NCBI GenBank assembly: GCA_020639075.1
Contig: JACKHI010000001.1
Span: forward strand, 2,542,001-2,606,000
Length of the DNA stretch: 64,000 nucleotides
Reading direction: 5' to 3'
From: Phycisphaerales bacterium
Lineage (GTDB): Bacteria; Planctomycetota; Phycisphaerae; UBA1845; UTPLA1
Each line of letters opens with the position of its first letter. Position 1 is the first letter of the stretch. Of this stretch, positions 17,501 to 26,360 are shown piece after piece. The translations under genes were made by a program, and so were the position numbers. Under the pieces are notes generated by a model. The model was given only the letters and a program-made list of their open reading frames with translations. It did no database searches and was not told where the DNA came from.

Positions 17501-20500
17501 GGCACGCATACGATCACGCTCACGATCTTCGACGACAACGTCCCGTCCGAACAACTATCGCTCTCGGAAACGATCAAGGTCGTCGGCCCCGATGCCGTCC
17601 CCGGCGCCCTCGTCCGCTACTACGCCGCGTCGCCCGGTAATGCAACCAACCTGCTCGACGCCGTGCCGGCAAGCGCAAACTTCGGCGAGATCATCGACAC
17701 GCTCGACGTCATCGCCAGGAACGGCCGCATCGGTAACTCGCCCTACTCGGCAGACACGATGGTTCGTATCAACGCACGCATTGCGATTACCCAGGCGGGT
17801 AGCTACGAATTCGTCCGGACGGGCGGCGCGGCGACGCGCATGTTCGTCAACGGTGCGAGTGCGACGGGGCCCGTCACGCTCGGCATCGGCGTGCATTCGA
17901 TCGAGGCCCGTTTCGCGGTCAATACGCTGGCGAACCTGCCGCTTCAGATCACGGCGCGCTACAACGGCGCCGCCGCGACGACAATCGCCGCTGACGCGAT
18001 TTCGCACGACGAAACCAGCCTGGCGCCGATCATCAACTCGGCACCGACAACCGGAACGGACGTTGGCGGCAACTTGATTCGCATCGACGGCATCGGATTC
18101 GTCCCGCTAAGCCAGGTCGTCGTCCATTGGGGCGGCACGAACATCAGCGGCGAATCGCTGAGCGTCACGCCGACCAGCGTTCAGTTCACGTCACCCGCTG
18201 GAAGCGGCACGATCCCCGTCACGATCGAAACGCCCAACGGCGTCAGCAACAGCTTCAGCTTCACCTACGTGCCGGGCGGTCCGACGCCGATCGTCTTCAG
18301 CGTCGCCGACGTCGCAACGATCGCCGGTCCGACAACACTCGCCTTCGGCCCCGACGGGCGGCTCTATGTCGCAACCGTTCAGGGGAAGATCGCGGCCTAC
18401 ACGCTTGACGACAACGGAAACGTCGTGGCCACGCAGAACATCAACACGCTCAACAGCGTCACGAACAACGGCATCCTCGGCATCGCGTTCAACCCGTTCG
18501 ATCCGCCGAGTCCGGTCAAGCTCTATGTCGCCCATGGTCAGCTATTCGCGAACGGCGGTGCATGCTTCGAAGGCACGTCACCTTACTCGGGCGAAGTGAC
18601 TGTCCTGACGGGCCCGAACTTCGACACGGCGATGCCGCTGATCACGGGCCTCCCTGTTTCGAATCACGATCACGGCATCAACGGCATGCAGTTCGACAAC
18701 GCGGGCAACCTGCTGATCTGCGTCGGCGGCAACACGAACGCGGGCATTCCGGCGTGCAACATCGGCAACGTCCCTGAATCGCCGTTCAGCGCCGGCATTC
18801 TGAAGGCCGAAGTCTGGCGGCCCGATTTCAACGGCGCCGTGCAGTACATCGATCGCTCGACAAGCGCCTTCAACATGGACCAGGTCTTCGGCGACAACGT
18901 CGATCCGGTCCGAAACCTGGACTTCTATGTTTACGCCCCCGGATTGCGTAACGCGTACGATCTCGTTTACACGACGACAAACCGAATCTATGCAACCGAC
19001 AACGGTCCGAACCCGAGCTTCGGTCCCGCGTCAACGTCGGCGACGACGCAATCCACGAACGATCCGAACGAAGGCGACGAATTCCTGTTAATCGAAGAGG
19101 ATCACTACTATGGGCATCCGAATCGCAATCGCGGGCGTTGCGACGATCGGCAGAACGTCTACCACGATCTGAACGGCATGAGCGTCGAGGGCGTCTTCTC
19201 GCAGATGCTGACTGAACTGACGCCATCGACCGACGGAATCATGGAATATCGCTCCGAGGCATTCAACGGCGAAATGCGCGGTGACATCATCGTCCAGAAA
19301 TGGAACGGTCCGACGCGACGCATCCAGCTTTCCGCCGACGGTCGAACGGTCCTCGCCAATGATGCGCTGAACGTCACGGCCGACAGCCTCGACATCACGA
19401 TGGGCCCCGGCGGCACGATCTACGGTGCGAACTACTCGGACAACAAGATCAGTATTCTTCGACCGAGCGCCGCGAGCGGCCTGAACGCCTTCGACATCAC
19501 GCCGTGGCGCGCACCGGCAACGGGCGGCACGCCGTTCGTCATCGCAGGTACGGGTTTCGGCACGATGGCCAATACGAGCGTCACCATCGGGGGCGTTCCC
19601 GCAACGCTCACGAGCGTCAACTCAACGCGAATCAAGGGCACGACGCCGGCGCACGCCGCCCCGCCCGACGGGTTAGTCGACGTCGTCGTGACTGTCGGCG
19701 GACCGAGCAAGACGATTCCCGCGGCCTTCCGATACCTTGTGGATCCGCGCGTCGGCCATGGACCTTCCGCGCTAATCGTCGTTGATCCGGGCGGCAACAT
19801 TCTCGGCAGCAGCACTTATTCGCAGAATTCGTTCCTGATCACGAACAATTCGACAGGCGGCCACAAGATCGTTCGCGTCACCTACGATTTCCGGGACGCG
19901 ATCTTCCCCGACGTCGTCTTTGACCCGACGGGCAACGCGGGCGATACGGCCTTCAAGCCCTTCCAGGTCAACACGGATGCCGGCATCGATCTCGGCGGAC
20001 ACGAGTTCCGCTGCCCGCATGATGGCGGTTTCGATAAGCTTGTCATCCGCTTCGACGACTTCCCTGTGGGTCAGACGTTCGGCTTCAGCGTCGACGCCGA
20101 TCCGACGAGCATCAATGGCGCCACGCCGCCCGGCCCCAACGATTCCGGCAGCATCAGCGGTCTCGAACTGACGGGCGCATGGGTGACGGTCGTCTTCGAC
20201 GACGGTACGAGCTATCGCCGACAGCTCTTCCTGACGCCAGGAAGCGAAACCGGCGCCAGAATCGACGCGCGCCCCACGGCGCTGCCGCGACCGGTGATTT
20301 CGGCGGTCGGTATCGCGAGCACGCCGGCGAATGTCGCCAACGCGAACCAGACGATTCGCGTCAACGGACCCGCGGGCGCGGTCGTTCGACTGCTCGTTGT
20401 CGACGGCGCGCTCTACACGTCGGGCCTCCCGGGCGGCGGTTTCGACATCGATCCCTTCGAGGCGAATACGGCGCGCGTCGTGACGGAGTACAACGGAACC

Positions 20501-20647
20501 GTCGGCGCCGGGGGAACGGTGGACATTCCCGTTACGCTGACAAAATTTGACGCTAACGCCGGCATCAATCACATCGTCGCCGCTTTCACGGACGCGCAAG
20601 GCCGCACCAGCGACGTGTCGAACGTTCTCATACTCGACTTGAACTGA
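14564..20647 (+). CDS. Giant secreted mosaic protein: dockerin-like, malectin, Ig-like, PA14-like, IPT/TIG and propeller domains
   Basis: About 2,027 residues. An in-frame ATG exists at 14525, but TATAAT ends at 14521, so the ATG at 14564 (GGAA upstream) is preferred; a signal peptide (LFCAIALLAAPAS) follows. Approximate domains: dockerin-like pair 39-105; malectin 283-434 (LYRINAGGPEYTDPDGN); two Ig-like repeats 439-532 and 536-629, similar to each other; second malectin 639-789; choice-of-anchor/ASPM-type beta domain 793-914; PKD-like 919-1007; PA14-like 1014-1143; IPT/TIG 1154-1237; sorbosone-dehydrogenase-like propeller 1244-1639 (GILGIAFNP, NHDHGINGMQFD); IPT/TIG 1644-1726; beta-rich tail. 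Malectin and PA14 folds are known carbohydrate binders, so a cell-surface or extracellular glycan role is likely; enzymatic activity of the propeller is unproven. Confidence 0.85.
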   Translation: MTHRSGKRIVHSARIHLRLSALFCAIALLAAPASCNAFDRGDINGDGNIDGMDIPGFINVVLDPAGATPEENNQADIGSPAGACVPDATVDANDIPGMVLLLMGDACNFAPVILEGDDAVQLSTFACASCTETSNQFQLNAIDPNGNTAQLQWSILSAPADGNIEFVGAAAGGQVTLCYTPGGATTDSAAVLVEDDAGGSDTIDIDITIDPAPAPSITQMQFGNVVRLDAGAGYATYLWSPDGETTQTIDVSESGMYSVAVTDANGCTANDSALVTIIGPVTLYRINAGGPEYTDPDGNLWTGDAGHYNVGMTSSAGAGVDILGTELDVLYRSDRWDSAQDPEMMYSFDVPDGDYLVRLHFAETYWTVANRRVMDIAIEGTVVLADYDIVAAVGPNTADIHEFNTTVADGQLNVEFIHNFENPKINAIEIIQLVGGSIPPTVAISSPLPGANIIGDEVSVSWLSGGDLTNADHVHLRLDTGSVVMRPDLSGAYTFTGVAPGAHTLSIQLVDANHQNLTNPEALDTVGFTAQAVANDPPTIAITSPAEGATLTGTSLTVNWQTSGDLTDADHVHVTLDGAGHTSVFDLNGSLTFNGVAEGPHTIHVQLADATHQLLTNPEASDIVHVTLQAPSTGNDVVLYRLNAGGPAYTDPDGNDWSPDAGFYNIGGVFSTNNAIAGTTADTLYQSERFNSNSSTNLIYSFPVDAGTYRVRLHFAEIWNGAANPGVRVFDVQIENTLAFDNVDISSEVGLNAALIKEYDVQVSDGTLNVTFIKQLENPKVSAIEIIQLDVGELNVSPASVEWGHVATGETGFTQSLTLSNAGTEPVTISSVGFLVNSGIGHDFLLTLGGVDYVGDHDDIVFPTSVTIPGNQSINAEVVFLPTEASDNDVWLEFRGNFAAQRVRLRGNGGEATGHPFLHVVIVAPPVVVDFDQSGSESFFVEGHDSHTHELGHSLVAFEWRENGQLLASTADATLNLPLGTHTITLTIFDDNVPSEQLSLSETIKVVGPDAVPGALVRYYAASPGNATNLLDAVPASANFGEIIDTLDVIARNGRIGNSPYSADTMVRINARIAITQAGSYEFVRTGGAATRMFVNGASATGPVTLGIGVHSIEARFAVNTLANLPLQITARYNGAAATTIAADAISHDETSLAPIINSAPTTGTDVGGNLIRIDGIGFVPLSQVVVHWGGTNISGESLSVTPTSVQFTSPAGSGTIPVTIETPNGVSNSFSFTYVPGGPTPIVFSVADVATIAGPTTLAFGPDGRLYVATVQGKIAAYTLDDNGNVVATQNINTLNSVTNNGILGIAFNPFDPPSPVKLYVAHGQLFANGGACFEGTSPYSGEVTVLTGPNFDTAMPLITGLPVSNHDHGINGMQFDNAGNLLICVGGNTNAGIPACNIGNVPESPFSAGILKAEVWRPDFNGAVQYIDRSTSAFNMDQVFGDNVDPVRNLDFYVYAPGLRNAYDLVYTTTNRIYATDNGPNPSFGPASTSATTQSTNDPNEGDEFLLIEEDHYYGHPNRNRGRCDDRQNVYHDLNGMSVEGVFSQMLTELTPSTDGIMEYRSEAFNGEMRGDIIVQKWNGPTRRIQLSADGRTVLANDALNVTADSLDITMGPGGTIYGANYSDNKISILRPSAASGLNAFDITPWRAPATGGTPFVIAGTGFGTMANTSVTIGGVPATLTSVNSTRIKGTTPAHAAPPDGLVDVVVTVGGPSKTIPAAFRYLVDPRVGHGPSALIVVDPGGNILGSSTYSQNSFLITNNSTGGHKIVRVTYDFRDAIFPDVVFDPTGNAGDTAFKPFQVNTDAGIDLGGHEFRCPHDGGFDKLVIRFDDFPVGQTFGFSVDADPTSINGATPPGPNDSGSISGLELTGAWVTVVFDDGTSYRRQLFLTPGSETGARIDARPTALPRPVISAVGIASTPANVANANQTIRVNGPAGAVVRLLVVDGALYTSGLPGGGFDIDPFEANTARVVTEYNGTVGAGGTVDIPVTLTKFDANAGINHIVAAFTDAQGRTSDVSNVLILDLN

Positions 20648-20662
20648 TGAGAAGGCTCCGAG

Positions 20663-20682
20663 CCGGCCCAGTCATGGGCCGG
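20663..20682. other. Hairpin after the giant gene
   Basis: CCGGCCCA (20663-20670), GTCA loop, TGGGCCGG (20675-20682), 16 bp past the stop. The stem is perfect but no T-run follows, so termination is only possible, not shown. Confidence 0.5.
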
Positions 20683-20831
20683 TCAGTGCGCCAACAGACG
20701 GGCGCATCGATCGCACAGGACAAAGCGCAGTTGGCGTTCGAGCGCGACTTCGAGTCCCCGGACATCCTGTGCCTTAGAAACCACCGCATGACTGCGCCGG
20801 CTCGGTATAAGGTTGGCGAGTTAGTACGGCG

Positions 20832-22778
20832 CTATCCACCGCCATCGATCACGCCGCGCTCCGCGAGCATCGCAACCAGCTCTTCCACGCACGCCTCGAC
20901 GCTCCATTGATCCGTCGCCAGCACGAGGTCCGGCGACGCCGGCGCTTCGTACGGAAACGAAACGCCCGGAATATTCGCCAATTCTCCCGAGGCCGCACGT
21001 TCGTAGATCCCGCTCGTGTCGCGAGACTGACAGTACTCGAGCGGCGCCGCGCAATGCACGATCAGCATGCGATCCGCACCGACGACGTTACGCGCCCGCT
21101 GCCGCGCCGCTTCCGTCGGCGCGACGAACGCCGCGATGCAGATCAGACCGTTCTCATTCAGCACCTTGAAGAGTTCCGCAGCGCGCCGCAGATTCTCCGA
21201 TCGATCCTGCTGCGTAAAGCCGAGATCGCGGCTGAGGCCCAGCCGCATCGACTGGCCATCCAACACGGCGCACGCCCGCCCCATTTCGAACAGCCGGCGC
21301 TCCAGCGCCCGCGCAATCGACGTCTTGCCGGATCCGCCGAGCCCTGTCAGCAGAAGCGTTACGGGCCTCTGCCCGAAACGGGCCGCACGCTCGTCCGGCG
21401 TCACGTCGCTGGGTCGCTCGCTCAGCGTCTCGCTCTGCGGCTCCGTTTCCCAATGATCGCGCCTCGCCGCGTCAGTCTGCGTATCGAGGATCATCCCCGC
21501 GCCGACCGTTACGTTAGAGACGCGGTCGATCACAATGAACGCCCCCGTCGCCCGATTACGTTTGTACGCGTCGAATGCGATCGGCTGGTTCAATCGGATC
21601 GCACAACGACCGATCTCGTTCAGCGCCAGGCGCTCGGCCGGCTCGCGGTTCAGCGTATTGACATTCATGCGATATCGGATCGACTTGATCGTCCCGATCG
21701 CGTCCTTCGTCATCTGCTTGATCGAATATTGCCTGCCGGGCGACAGTGGCGCATCCGCCATCCACACGACCATCGCCTCGAATGTGTCCGCCACGCGCGG
21801 CACGTTGTTCGGATGCACGAGCACGTCGCCGCGACTCACGTCGATCTCGTCCTCCAATGTCAGCGTTACGGCTTGCGGCGCAAACGCGCTGTCCAATTCG
21901 CCGTCGAACGTCACGATCGACTTCACTTTGCTGCGCCGGCCGGACGGCAGCGCAACCAACTCATCACCCTTGCGAACGACGCCGCTCGCGACGGTCCCGC
22001 AGAAACCGCGGAAGTTCAGATCGGGACGATTCACATACTGCACGGGGAATCGCAGATCGATCAGGTTGCGATCGCTGGCGATGTGCACGTTCTCGAGCAG
22101 GTGCATCATCGTGCTGCCCTGGTACCAGGACATGTTCGTGCTCGGCTCGACGACATTGTCGCCCTTCAGTGCCGAGATGGGAATGAACCGCACATCGCCG
22201 ATTTCGAGCCGCGCCGACAGATCCGTGTATTCGCCTCGGATCCTGTCGTACACGTCCTCGCTGTAGTCGACGAGGTCCATCTTGTTGATCGCGACGACGA
22301 TGTGCCTGATTCCCAGTAGCGACGCGATGAAACTGTGACGGCGCGTCTGCGTAACGATACCGTGGCGCGCATCGATCAGAATGATGGCCAGATCGCACGT
22401 CGACGCACCCGTCGCCATGTTGCGCGTGTACTGCTCGTGCCCGGGCGTGTCGGCAATGATGAATTTGCGTTTTGCCGTCGAGAAATAACGATAGGCCACG
22501 TCGATCGTGATCCCCTGCTCGCGTTCGGCCTTCAGACCGTCCGTCAGCAGCGCCGGATCGAAATCATCCCCCGTCGTCCCATGCCGAAGCGAGTCCTTGC
22601 GAATCGCCGCGAGCTGATCCTCGTAGATCATCTTCGAGTCGTAAAGGAGCCGACCGATGAGCGTGCTCTTACCGTCGTCGACGCTCCCGCAGGTCAGCAG
22701 GCGCAACAACTCCTTGCGCTCATGCTGTGCAAGGTAGGCGTTGATATCAGTCGCGATGAGGTCGGATTGATGGGACAT
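20832..22778 (-). CDS. cysNC: Bifunctional sulfate adenylyltransferase large subunit / APS kinase (CysN-CysC fusion)
   Basis: A 648-residue fusion. Residues 1 to about 430 are the GTPase subunit of ATP sulfurylase: P-loop GSVDDGKST, switch with AEREQGITIDVAYR, DTPGHEQYTRNMATG and NKMD, followed by the beta-barrel domains. From about residue 465 an APS kinase begins with its own P-loop GLGGSGKTSIA, then DGQSMRLGLSRDLGFTQQDR and the NIRR-like ENLRRAAE. CysN with CysD makes adenylyl sulfate using GTP hydrolysis; the kinase phosphorylates it to PAPS. This is the NodQ-type arrangement. It lies 142 bp after cysD on the same strand with heptamer repeats between. The C-terminal kinase is complete, ending ...AERGVIDGGG. 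Confidence 0.95.
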   Translation of the reverse strand: MSHQSDLIATDINAYLAQHERKELLRLLTCGSVDDGKSTLIGRLLYDSKMIYEDQLAAIRKDSLRHGTTGDDFDPALLTDGLKAEREQGITIDVAYRYFSTAKRKFIIADTPGHEQYTRNMATGASTCDLAIILIDARHGIVTQTRRHSFIASLLGIRHIVVAINKMDLVDYSEDVYDRIRGEYTDLSARLEIGDVRFIPISALKGDNVVEPSTNMSWYQGSTMMHLLENVHIASDRNLIDLRFPVQYVNRPDLNFRGFCGTVASGVVRKGDELVALPSGRRSKVKSIVTFDGELDSAFAPQAVTLTLEDEIDVSRGDVLVHPNNVPRVADTFEAMVVWMADAPLSPGRQYSIKQMTKDAIGTIKSIRYRMNVNTLNREPAERLALNEIGRCAIRLNQPIAFDAYKRNRATGAFIVIDRVSNVTVGAGMILDTQTDAARRDHWETEPQSETLSERPSDVTPDERAARFGQRPVTLLLTGLGGSGKTSIARALERRLFEMGRACAVLDGQSMRLGLSRDLGFTQQDRSENLRRAAELFKVLNENGLICIAAFVAPTEAARQRARNVVGADRMLIVHCAAPLEYCQSRDTSGIYERAASGELANIPGVSFPYEAPASPDLVLATDQWSVEACVEELVAMLAERGVIDGGG

Positions 22779-22780
22779 TG

Positions 22781-22922
22781 TTAGTGGTCAGTAGTCAGTC
22801 ATCAGCTTTCTGTCGTCAGTTCTCAATCGCTTGCTTTCTGATTAGCCGCCAGGTCATTCGAATCGTCCCCAGTCGCAGCGCAGCACGGTAACTGAATACT
22901 GAACACTGAGTACTGATGACTC
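22781..22922. repeat. Heptamer repeats in inverted arrays between cysD and cysNC
   Basis: On the right, 22889-22922, tandem copies ACTGAAT, ACTGAAC, ACTGAGT, ACTGATG run up to the cysD stop codon. On the left, 22781-22821, the same ACTGANN heptamers are present on the opposite strand (AGTGGTC, AGTAGTC, AGTCATC). The two arrays face each other across about 70 bp of unrelated DNA and could pair in the mRNA. Confidence 0.8.
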
Positions 22923-23832
22923 AGAAGTACCCCTCCCGTTTCTTCTCTTCCATGGATCCCGCCTGATCGAAGTCGATCACCCGGCCCTGTCGTTCCGATT
23001 GCTTCGTCAGCAACATTTCCTGGATGATCTCCGGCAGCGTTGTCGCCGTCGATTCCACGGCACCCGTCAGCGGATAGCAGCCCAACGTGCGGAAACGCAC
23101 CATTTTCATCATGGGCTGCTCGCCCGGTTTCAGCGGCAGTCGATCGTCATCCACCAGAATCAGCGTGCCGTCGCGCTCCACGACCGGTCGCTCCGCCGCG
23201 AAATACAGCGGCACGATCGGAATCTGCTCCAAGTGGATGTACTGCCATACGTCCAGCTCCGTCCAGTTCGACAACGGGAAGACGCGGATGCTCTCGCCCT
23301 TGTGGACCTTGCCGTTGTAGAGATTCCAGAGTTCGGGGCGCTGATTCTTCGGGTCCCAGCGATGATTGCGATCACGGAACGAATAGACGCGCTCCTTCGC
23401 GCGCGATTTCTCTTCGTCGCGCCGCGCCCCGCCGAAGGCCGCATCGTAGCCGCCCTTCTCCAGCGCCTGTAGCAGCCCCTGCGTCTTCATGATGTCCGTA
23501 TGGACCTTACTGCCGTGCGTGAACGGACCGACGCCTTCGCGAATGCCGTCCTGGTTAATGTGCACGAGGACTTCCAGCCCCATCTGCTGGCGGATCACGA
23601 CGTCCCGATGCTCGATCATCGCCCCGAATTTCCACGTTGTATCGACGTGCAACAGCGGAAACGGCGGCCGGCCGGGATGGAACGCCTTCATGGCCAGCCG
23701 AAGCATCACGGCCGAGTCCTTCCCGATCGAATACAGCATCACGGGATTTTGAAATTCCGCAGCGACTTCCCGGATAATGTGAATGCTCTCGGCTTCGAGC
23801 TGCTTGAGATGGGTCAGGCTGTAAGTCGTCAT
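22921..23832 (-). CDS. cysD: Sulfate adenylyltransferase subunit 2
   Basis: A 303-residue protein, the usual CysD length when started at the ATG at 23832 (MTTYSLTHLKQLEAESIHIIREV); the frame is open for 33 further codons upstream without conservation. It has the PAPS-reductase/ATP-pyrophosphatase core with the PP-loop-like YSIGKDSAVMLRLA, then FPLLHVDTTWKF, GGARRDEEKSRAKER, FPLSNWTELDVWQYI and the C-terminal GRVIDFDQAGSMEEKKREGYF. CysD catalyses adenylation of sulfate in a heterodimer with CysN. It is first in the cysD-cysNC operon and diverges from aroB, with 155 bp between the two starts. The ribosome binding site is weak. Confidence 0.96.
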   Translation of the reverse strand: MTTYSLTHLKQLEAESIHIIREVAAEFQNPVMLYSIGKDSAVMLRLAMKAFHPGRPPFPLLHVDTTWKFGAMIEHRDVVIRQQMGLEVLVHINQDGIREGVGPFTHGSKVHTDIMKTQGLLQALEKGGYDAAFGGARRDEEKSRAKERVYSFRDRNHRWDPKNQRPELWNLYNGKVHKGESIRVFPLSNWTELDVWQYIHLEQIPIVPLYFAAERPVVERDGTLILVDDDRLPLKPGEQPMMKMVRFRTLGCYPLTGAVESTATTLPEIIQEMLLTKQSERQGRVIDFDQAGSMEEKKREGYF

Positions 23833-23987
23833 GCCGATCTGATGCCGTGCGACGCGTCGTTCCGCCGGCGAGGCGGCCTCGTCCGCCCCGCAAGATCCAC
23901 TTTTTCTAGGCCGCTGTAGAATACACGGCACGCACAGAGGTCACAACGAACACACGATCCCCCGCGACCTGAGAGGAATTCCCGCTC

Positions 23988-25100
23988 ATGCAATGCAACA
24001 ACGCGATCGTGACGGTCGATCTTGGACCGCGGTCCTACGACATTCATGTCGGCGCCGGTCTCCTCGACGCTCTGGGCCCGACAATCCGGAGCGTCTGCGA
24101 CGCCGATCAGATCACGATCGTCACGGATAAGAACGTCGCTGCCCACTATTCGAAACGTGCAGTCGAATCCGTCGAGACTGCCGGCTTCTCTGCAAAGACG
24201 ATCACGATCCCGCCCGGCGAGTCGTCCAAATCGCTCGCCATGGCGCAACGCATTTACGATGGTCTCGCCGAACGCCGTCGCGGCCGCCGCGACCCGATCG
24301 TCGCACTCGGCGGAGGCGTCGTCGGCGATCTGGCAGGATTCGTCGCCGCCACGTGGATGCGTGGCGTGCCATTCGTTCAATGCCCGACGACGACCGAGTC
24401 CATGATCGATGCAGGCGTCGGGGGAAAAACCGCCGTCAACCACGAATCCGGCAAGAACCTGATCGGCGCATTTCATCAACCCATAGTCGTCGTCATGGAC
24501 ATCGAAACGGCCCGAACGCTTGAGGACCGCGACTTTCGAGCGGGGCTCGCCGAATCCGTCAAGCACGCGCTGATCTCGGGCGATGACTTCCTCCAATGGC
24601 ACGAAGCCAACGCCACTCGCATCCTGGGCCGGGATCCGTCGGCGCTGAGCGAACTGGTACTTCGCAATTGCCGGATCAAAGCGGACGTTGTCCAGGCGGA
24701 CGAACGTGAATCGACCGCCGACGAAGTCGGTCGCGCTGTCCTCAATTTCGGCCATACCGCCGGACACGCCTTCGAGACGCTCAGCCAAGGTGAGCTCCGC
24801 CACGGCGAGGCAGTCTCATTGGGAATGGTCGTCGCTCTCGCCCTCAGCGTCAGCGAAATGGGGCTCGCCGCGGACGTCCGACGCCGGGCGGAATTACTCC
24901 TCGAAGCACTCCAGCTACCTATCCGATCAACAGCTGATTTCGACATTGACGACGTATTTCGTGCGATGTCGCAGGACAAGAAAAATGTGGCTAATCAGCT
25001 GCGTTTCGTGTTGTTGAAGGGCCTTGGCGACGCCGCCTGGTATCGGACCGGAGTATGCAGGGTTGTGGCATCCGCGATCGCGGATGTTATTGGACGATGA
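23988..25100 (+). CDS. aroB: 3-dehydroquinate synthase
   Basis: A 370-residue NAD- and metal-dependent enzyme of the shikimate pathway, converting DAHP to 3-dehydroquinate. Clear motifs: IPPGESSKSL, the NAD-binding GGGVVGDLAGFVAATWMRGV, QCPTTTESMIDAGVGGKTAVN (family usually LLAQVDSSVGGKT, here with S-M-I-D-A-G), KNLIGAFHQP, and the metal-ligand NFGHTAGHAFE with the following HGEAVSLGM. The ATG has GAGAGGA upstream. Length matches the family. It is divergent from cysD; the region after the stop leads to a PEP-CTERM gene with a 220-bp untranslated stretch. Confidence 0.95.
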   Translation: MQCNNAIVTVDLGPRSYDIHVGAGLLDALGPTIRSVCDADQITIVTDKNVAAHYSKRAVESVETAGFSAKTITIPPGESSKSLAMAQRIYDGLAERRRGRRDPIVALGGGVVGDLAGFVAATWMRGVPFVQCPTTTESMIDAGVGGKTAVNHESGKNLIGAFHQPIVVVMDIETARTLEDRDFRAGLAESVKHALISGDDFLQWHEANATRILGRDPSALSELVLRNCRIKADVVQADERESTADEVGRAVLNFGHTAGHAFETLSQGELRHGEAVSLGMVVALALSVSEMGLAADVRRRAELLLEALQLPIRSTADFDIDDVFRAMSQDKKNVANQLRFVLLKGLGDAAWYRTGVCRVVASAIADVIGR

Positions 25101-25321
25101 CGGGCCGCCGAGTCAATCATAACTATATAAATTGCAGTATCTTACAGATTCACACCCCGACTCTGCTTGTCTACGGACAATTGCATTCGCAGAATGTTGA
25201 TTTCAGGCAACACGATCGCGTATCATCAATGCTGAGAATGAAATCTGGAGCAGGCCGCGCGCATTTATTGCCGCCTCGCACACCTGTTCCGGTTAGAGAA
25301 GCAGCAAGGAAAGTGGAAAGA

Positions 25322-26050
25322 ATGCTCAAAATTCGCAATACAGTGCTCGCCGCGGGGCTCGCCCTGCTTGTACTTGCTGGAGTGGCCCAAGCGGCAACCA
25401 TCAACTACGGCGACTACTTCGGCATCGGCGCAGGCCAGGTCGACTTCATCAACGTGCGTGAGGCATCGGCGACGGATCCATATCCGGCGAACGATCCGCT
25501 TTACGGCGCACCTATTCGCGACGGCAACCGGCTGATCTTCACGCCGCTGACCTTCGCGTCCTTCGCCTCGAACGGCGCAGCGGACACGACGTCCGGCACG
25601 CTCAGCATGATCATTCGCGCCGATGTCGGTCAGTTCCTCACGTCAATCTTCATTCGCGAAACAGGCGACTTCTCGCTGCTTGGCGTGGGTACGCCGGCAA
25701 CGTCCGCCACAATCAACGGCCTTTTGACGATCACGGAACTCGCACCCGGCTCTGCTCCGACCATTACGTCCACATTGGGTGTCATGCCCGCCGCGCCCTA
25801 CGCGTTGCCCGCCGATATGGCCGGTGAATTCGTCGCGACGACGGAAATCGATGTGTCAGGGCTCGGCTTTACCGAGGTCGTGCTGAACTTCAACAACAAT
25901 CTCCAGACGACGTCGGAAAATGGCACCGTCTCCTTCATCCAGAAGAAGACCGTGGTTATCACCGTCAATCCTGAGATTCCGGAACCCGCCACGCTGAGCC
26001 TGCTCGCGATCTCCGGCGTCGTGTTGCTCCGACGGCGAACGCGCCGCTGA
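25322..26050 (+). CDS. PEP-CTERM sorting domain protein (paralogue 1)
   Basis: A 242-residue exported protein. The start is the ATG at 25322 (GGAAAG upstream), giving a signal peptide MLKIRNTVLAAGLALLVLAGVAQA; the frame is open from 25055 but that part overlaps aroB. The body is beta-rich and unrecognised (NYGDYFGIGAGQVDFINV). The C-terminus PEPATLSLLAISGVVLLRRRTRR is a classic PEP-CTERM tail: Pro-Glu-Pro, a transmembrane helix and arginines, recognised by an exosortase, then cleaved in exported proteins of polysaccharide-producing bacteria. A second protein of the same plan follows at 26361. No exosortase gene is in this window. A strong terminator lies 37 bp after the stop. Confidence 0.88.
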   Translation: MLKIRNTVLAAGLALLVLAGVAQAATINYGDYFGIGAGQVDFINVREASATDPYPANDPLYGAPIRDGNRLIFTPLTFASFASNGAADTTSGTLSMIIRADVGQFLTSIFIRETGDFSLLGVGTPATSATINGLLTITELAPGSAPTITSTLGVMPAAPYALPADMAGEFVATTEIDVSGLGFTEVVLNFNNNLQTTSENGTVSFIQKKTVVITVNPEIPEPATLSLLAISGVVLLRRRTRR

Positions 26051-26086
26051 GCTATCCCCATTCAGACAGGACATTTGAGTAGTCAG

Positions 26087-26118
26087 GGCCCGCGATGATT
26101 CGCGGGCTCTTTTTTTTG
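26087..26118 (+). terminator. Intrinsic terminator after PEP-CTERM paralogue 1
   Basis: GCCCGCGA (26088-26095), TGAT loop, TCGCGGGC (26100-26107), then CTCTTTTTTTT. Confidence 0.92.
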
Positions 26119-26360
26119 GTTCTCGGAAGCCCATACCGCGGCGTCCGTCGCCGATCCTGATTCGGCGACGGTGGGCGCTCTAATGGCCGCCTATTCTGGG
26201 ACCCTTTCTTCAATTGGGCTCGCATCGACTGGACTCAAGTTATTTGGCCTTGAATTACGCCCCAATTACGCCTTACGATCCTGCAAGGAAAGACTAAAAA
26301 CACGTCCATCCATTCGATGGACGGCCGCAGACTGCATACCGTTCCTTTGGGGGGAATCCG

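Noticed and set aside
20907..22319. Plus-strand frame of 470 codons
   Set aside because: Antisense shadow of the cysNC fusion, with Arg/His-rich composition.
22781..22922. CRISPR array
   Set aside because: Heptamers are contiguous without spacers of uniform length and no cas genes are present.
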